From positions 200,120 through 264,119 of the forward strand of contig CAZCZL010000003.1 of the NCBI GenBank assembly GCA_964503315.1: a stretch of 64,000 nt of DNA, read 5' to 3'. Numbering within the stretch: position 1 is the first letter of the stretch; each line of letters starts with the position of its first letter. Source of the stretch: FEB-12 sp964503315 (GTDB lineage: Bacteria > Zixibacteria > MSB-5A5 > GN15 > FEB-12). The translations under genes were made by a program, and so were the position numbers. Under the pieces are notes generated by a model. The model saw only the letters and a list, made by a program, of their open reading frames with translations, was not told where the DNA came from and made no database searches. This document shows, in pieces, positions 61,408 through 64,000 of the stretch.

Positions 61408-64000
61408 ATGCAACGCGCGCGCCATTCATGGATAGAACAACTGGTCTGGGCACTATTTGTAGCAGTCATTCTTGTCGTTTCGCCAGTTGAGGCGGCCAAG
61501 AAATGCTATGACTGTCACTCCAAAGCGAAATCAGAGTTCACCTCTAAGAAGTCGGTACATGACCCGGTCAAATCAGAGAACTGCGAGTCGTGCCACAAAC
61601 GTCATGGTTTTGCCAACAATCTGGTCCTGACCGATGAGTCGAATCAGCTCTGCTATTCGTGCCACGCAGATCTGAAGGATAAGTACGCGACAGGATCTGT
61701 GCACTTCCCTGTCGGCAATCGCAACTGTTGGGAGTGTCACGACCCCCATGCGTCGGATAAGAAGGCGCTGCTTCGCACCGGTCCGGCCGGGGCCGATGAC
61801 CCGAATTTCTGTTTGGCCTGTCACGGTAACGACCTTGCCAAGCCCGGCACCGCTTCGCACAAGCATGCTCCCTATGAAAAGCTGGAATGCACTACTTGCC
61901 ATGACGCGCACAACAGCGAACACCGCGGATTGCTCAAGAGCGCCGCGACCGACCTCTGCCAAAGTTGCCATAAGCTCGAGAGCAAACAGATCGCGGCCGC
62001 GCATGAAGGAAAATTCATCACTGGATTGGCCTGTTCTGACTGTCATTCCGGGCATTCCAATAACAAGCCGGGACTGATGTCTGACCGGGCGCACGCGCCA
62101 TTCGCGGAAGGCTCCTGCGACGCATGCCACAGCCTCCCGGACGCGTCCGGCAAGATCACCTTTGACGCGGGCGTGACCGCCGGCAATACTTGCCAGAACT
62201 GTCACGCCGACCAAGCGGCTGGGCCGACCAAGGCCCACCCGCACGCGGCGGTTGAGTCGGAAAACTGCGACAATTGCCACTCCGCGCACTCATCGTCGCA
62301 CAACAAATTGTTGAAGAAGACTGAGGCCGAGATATGCGGTGAATGTCACACCGACCTCATCCATGATACGACTATCGTCGCCCACATGCCGGTGCTGCTG
62401 GGCGAGTGTTCTTCGTGCCATGATGTGCACGGGTCAGATAATCCGAAGCTGGCCAAGGCGACTGACAATAGCCTTTGCCTCGGCTGTCATACCGAGTTTG
62501 TCGCGGCGCGCGACTCGGCAACCACCGTTCATGCTGGAGCTGAGGACTGCAGTCAGTGCCATGCCCCGCACCAGGGGACTACAGACCATCTGCTGAAGGA
62601 TACACCGAACAAGCTCTGCAAGAGCTGCCACGATGTTGATCCGGGCGCCGCGACTTCCCTATCGCAACATGGCCCCTATATGGAGCAGGATTGCGCCGCC
62701 TGTCATGAGCCACACCACACCAAAACAAAGCATCTGGTGCGCAAGGAAGGGACCGCTCTCTGCCTCAGTTGCCATGATGATGTTGCGCTGCGTTTGGCCA
62801 TGCCGACAAAACATCCGCCGGCGCAGGACGGCTGTGAGGGGTGTCACACACCGCACTTCTCGAAAGAGAAGGCTCTGTTGACTGACAAAACAGGACCCCT
62901 TTGCCTGAGTTGCCATTCGGCTGAGGATATTAATGCGAGCAAAGCGCATGTCCATACACCGGTAGCGGATGGCGACTGCACGGGATGTCACAACGCGCAC
63001 GGTTCTGTAAAAGCAGGTCTGATCGTCGGTCGATTGATGCCGATCGCAACACACGGCGCGACGATCATGCGTCCTCCGGCGCTCGGTGACAGAATCGCCG
63101 ACCTTTGCTATACCTGCCATGAGACCCTGGAGACCAAGTTTCGTGAAGGCACCATGCACTCGCCGGTCATTGCGGGTGAATGCGACAAGTGTCACGTTTC
63201 CCACGGATCGGACCATCGCGGGTTCATCGCCGACAAGCCATCGGTGGTTTGCGGAAGCTGCCATACGCTGGATGCCGATCTGAAGACCAAGCATAAAGGC
63301 TATGACCTGGCGGACGCCGACTGCGCCGACTGCCACAATCCGCATAATTCGAAACGCCCGAAACTGCTCCGGGAGAATGACCATCCGCCATTCGCGGACG
63401 GAAGTTGCGAAGCCTGCCACTCCCAGAAGCCGGATGGTACGGTTGAGTTGGTCGGGGACATGAACACCATGTGCGGAAATTGTCACGACATAGTGGCGAC
63501 AGAATCCGCGAAGGCGGTCCCCCATGCGCCATTTGTCGGCGGTCAGTGCAACGATTGCCATATGGTGCACTCATCCGACTTCACGCACCTGCTACGCGAT
63601 GACGGAAACAAGCTTTGTCTGACCTGTCATACAGATATGCGTGACTTGCAGAAGTCACCGGTCCAGCATGAACCGTTTGGCGAAGGAAAGTGCCTTGACT
63701 GCCATCGGCCCCATGCCTCGGAGTTTGCGTCGTTGACGACCAAACCGGCCGCGACGTTCTGTATCAGTTGCCACAAGGACCTGAAAGAGAAGATGGAGAA
63801 AGGGATCGTACACGCACCGGCTCGCACTGGTGATTGCGGTTCCTGCCATGAGGCACACGCCGGCGCGAACAAAGCGCTTCTGACGAAGGATAAGCAGGAT
63901 CTCTGCGCCGGTTGTCACAATCCGACTAGTCCGGCTCTGGCCGCCGCTCACCACGGGTTTGACATGGCGGACGTTGACTGCCAGAATTGCCACGAAGCGC
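61408..64000 (+). CDS. Giant multiheme cytochrome c, 3' end beyond the window
   Basis: The frame opens at ATG 61408 and stays open to the window end: at least 864 codons, with the C-terminus missing. A signal peptide (~1-30, ending VEAA) leads straight into the haem region. I count 34 CXXCH motifs in frame, from CYDCH at ~61504 to CQNCH at ~63979, one per ~25 residues. They come in pairs in a repeated pattern, C..CHdpH...LL........LC..CH...H, of the doubled-CXXCH type (cytochrome c3/NapC-like ligation with distal His). Such proteins carry electrons over long distances in the periplasm or out to minerals and partners. The weak AAAGAG before the ATG lies close to the previous stop, so the two genes are probably co-transcribed. 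Confidence 0.95.
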   Translation, partial: MQRARHSWIEQLVWALFVAVILVVSPVEAAKKCYDCHSKAKSEFTSKKSVHDPVKSENCESCHKRHGFANNLVLTDESNQLCYSCHADLKDKYATGSVHFPVGNRNCWECHDPHASDKKALLRTGPAGADDPNFCLACHGNDLAKPGTASHKHAPYEKLECTTCHDAHNSEHRGLLKSAATDLCQSCHKLESKQIAAAHEGKFITGLACSDCHSGHSNNKPGLMSDRAHAPFAEGSCDACHSLPDASGKITFDAGVTAGNTCQNCHADQAAGPTKAHPHAAVESENCDNCHSAHSSSHNKLLKKTEAEICGECHTDLIHDTTIVAHMPVLLGECSSCHDVHGSDNPKLAKATDNSLCLGCHTEFVAARDSATTVHAGAEDCSQCHAPHQGTTDHLLKDTPNKLCKSCHDVDPGAATSLSQHGPYMEQDCAACHEPHHTKTKHLVRKEGTALCLSCHDDVALRLAMPTKHPPAQDGCEGCHTPHFSKEKALLTDKTGPLCLSCHSAEDINASKAHVHTPVADGDCTGCHNAHGSVKAGLIVGRLMPIATHGATIMRPPALGDRIADLCYTCHETLETKFREGTMHSPVIAGECDKCHVSHGSDHRGFIADKPSVVCGSCHTLDADLKTKHKGYDLADADCADCHNPHNSKRPKLLRENDHPPFADGSCEACHSQKPDGTVELVGDMNTMCGNCHDIVATESAKAVPHAPFVGGQCNDCHMVHSSDFTHLLRDDGNKLCLTCHTDMRDLQKSPVQHEPFGEGKCLDCHRPHASEFASLTTKPAATFCISCHKDLKEKMEKGIVHAPARTGDCGSCHEAHAGANKALLTKDKQDLCAGCHNPTSPALAAAHHGFDMADVDCQNCHEA

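Noticed and set aside
62659..63570. 303-codon open frame on the minus strand
   Set aside because: It is the antisense of the multiheme gene; regular CXXCH codons create it. The plus frame has a signal peptide and 34 haem motifs.

Overview
This 64 kb window is chromosomal DNA of an uncultured-type, diderm (Gram-negative) bacterium at about 55% G+C. Three things point to the FCB superphylum and to a Zixibacteria-like lineage in particular: secreted proteins ending in a dockerin-like tail (CC...GN.D..GGVD..DLS.LIAYLT), many lipoproteins and secreted proteins built from PKD, FN3, TSP3 and FG-GAP repeats, and long multiheme cytochromes. The affiliation is an inference from protein style; there is no rRNA or marker gene here to settle it. 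GTG starts are common (at least six genes).

Layout. 53-136: tRNA-Leu(CAA). 149-3696 (-): two tandem paralogous FN3-type lipoproteins. 3785-11980 (-): alpha-2-macroglobulin, penicillin-binding protein 1C and a small internally duplicated protein (the yfhM-pbpC pairing). 12197-12838 (+): exported nitroreductase. 12866-22675 (-): one operon holding an Rbs-type sugar ABC importer (binding lipoprotein, ATPase, permease with an unusual extracytoplasmic insert), a GH38 alpha-mannosidase and a PNGase F-type amidase, with a good promoter and a candidate operator in front. This reads as a system for taking N-glycans off glycoproteins and importing the sugar. 22853-25709: GT-C glycosyltransferase and a GAF/SpoIIE phosphatase. 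26005-35141 (+): TSP3/FG-GAP/dockerin-like secreted protein, Ser/Thr kinase with TPRs, PreP-like M16 protease. 35193-43201: aminotransferase, a 15-repeat PKD lipoprotein, tRNA-dihydrouridine synthase, POT-like transporter. 43452-44663: DUF5666 lipoprotein.

44914-50218 (+) is a compact four-gene unit between two terminators: ECF-type sigma factor, a soluble protein with a zinc anti-sigma motif (Hx3Cx2C), a TPR-CHAT caspase-like protease, and a secreted subtilase with the dockerin-like tail. It looks like a regulated proteolytic module. It is followed by an active/inactive M16 protease pair (50419-53404), a VanZ-like protein, an RND efflux pair and an SRAP (HMCES/YedK) protein.

59768-64000 (+) is an electron-transfer region: a 7-heme cytochrome, a Met-rich uncharacterised secreted protein with a clear promoter, and a giant multiheme cytochrome starting at 61408 that already shows 34 CXXCH motifs and runs off the end of the window.

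The best candidates for under-described biology are the N-glycan operon, the sigma/ZAS/CHAT/subtilase unit, and the giant cytochrome with its partner protein.
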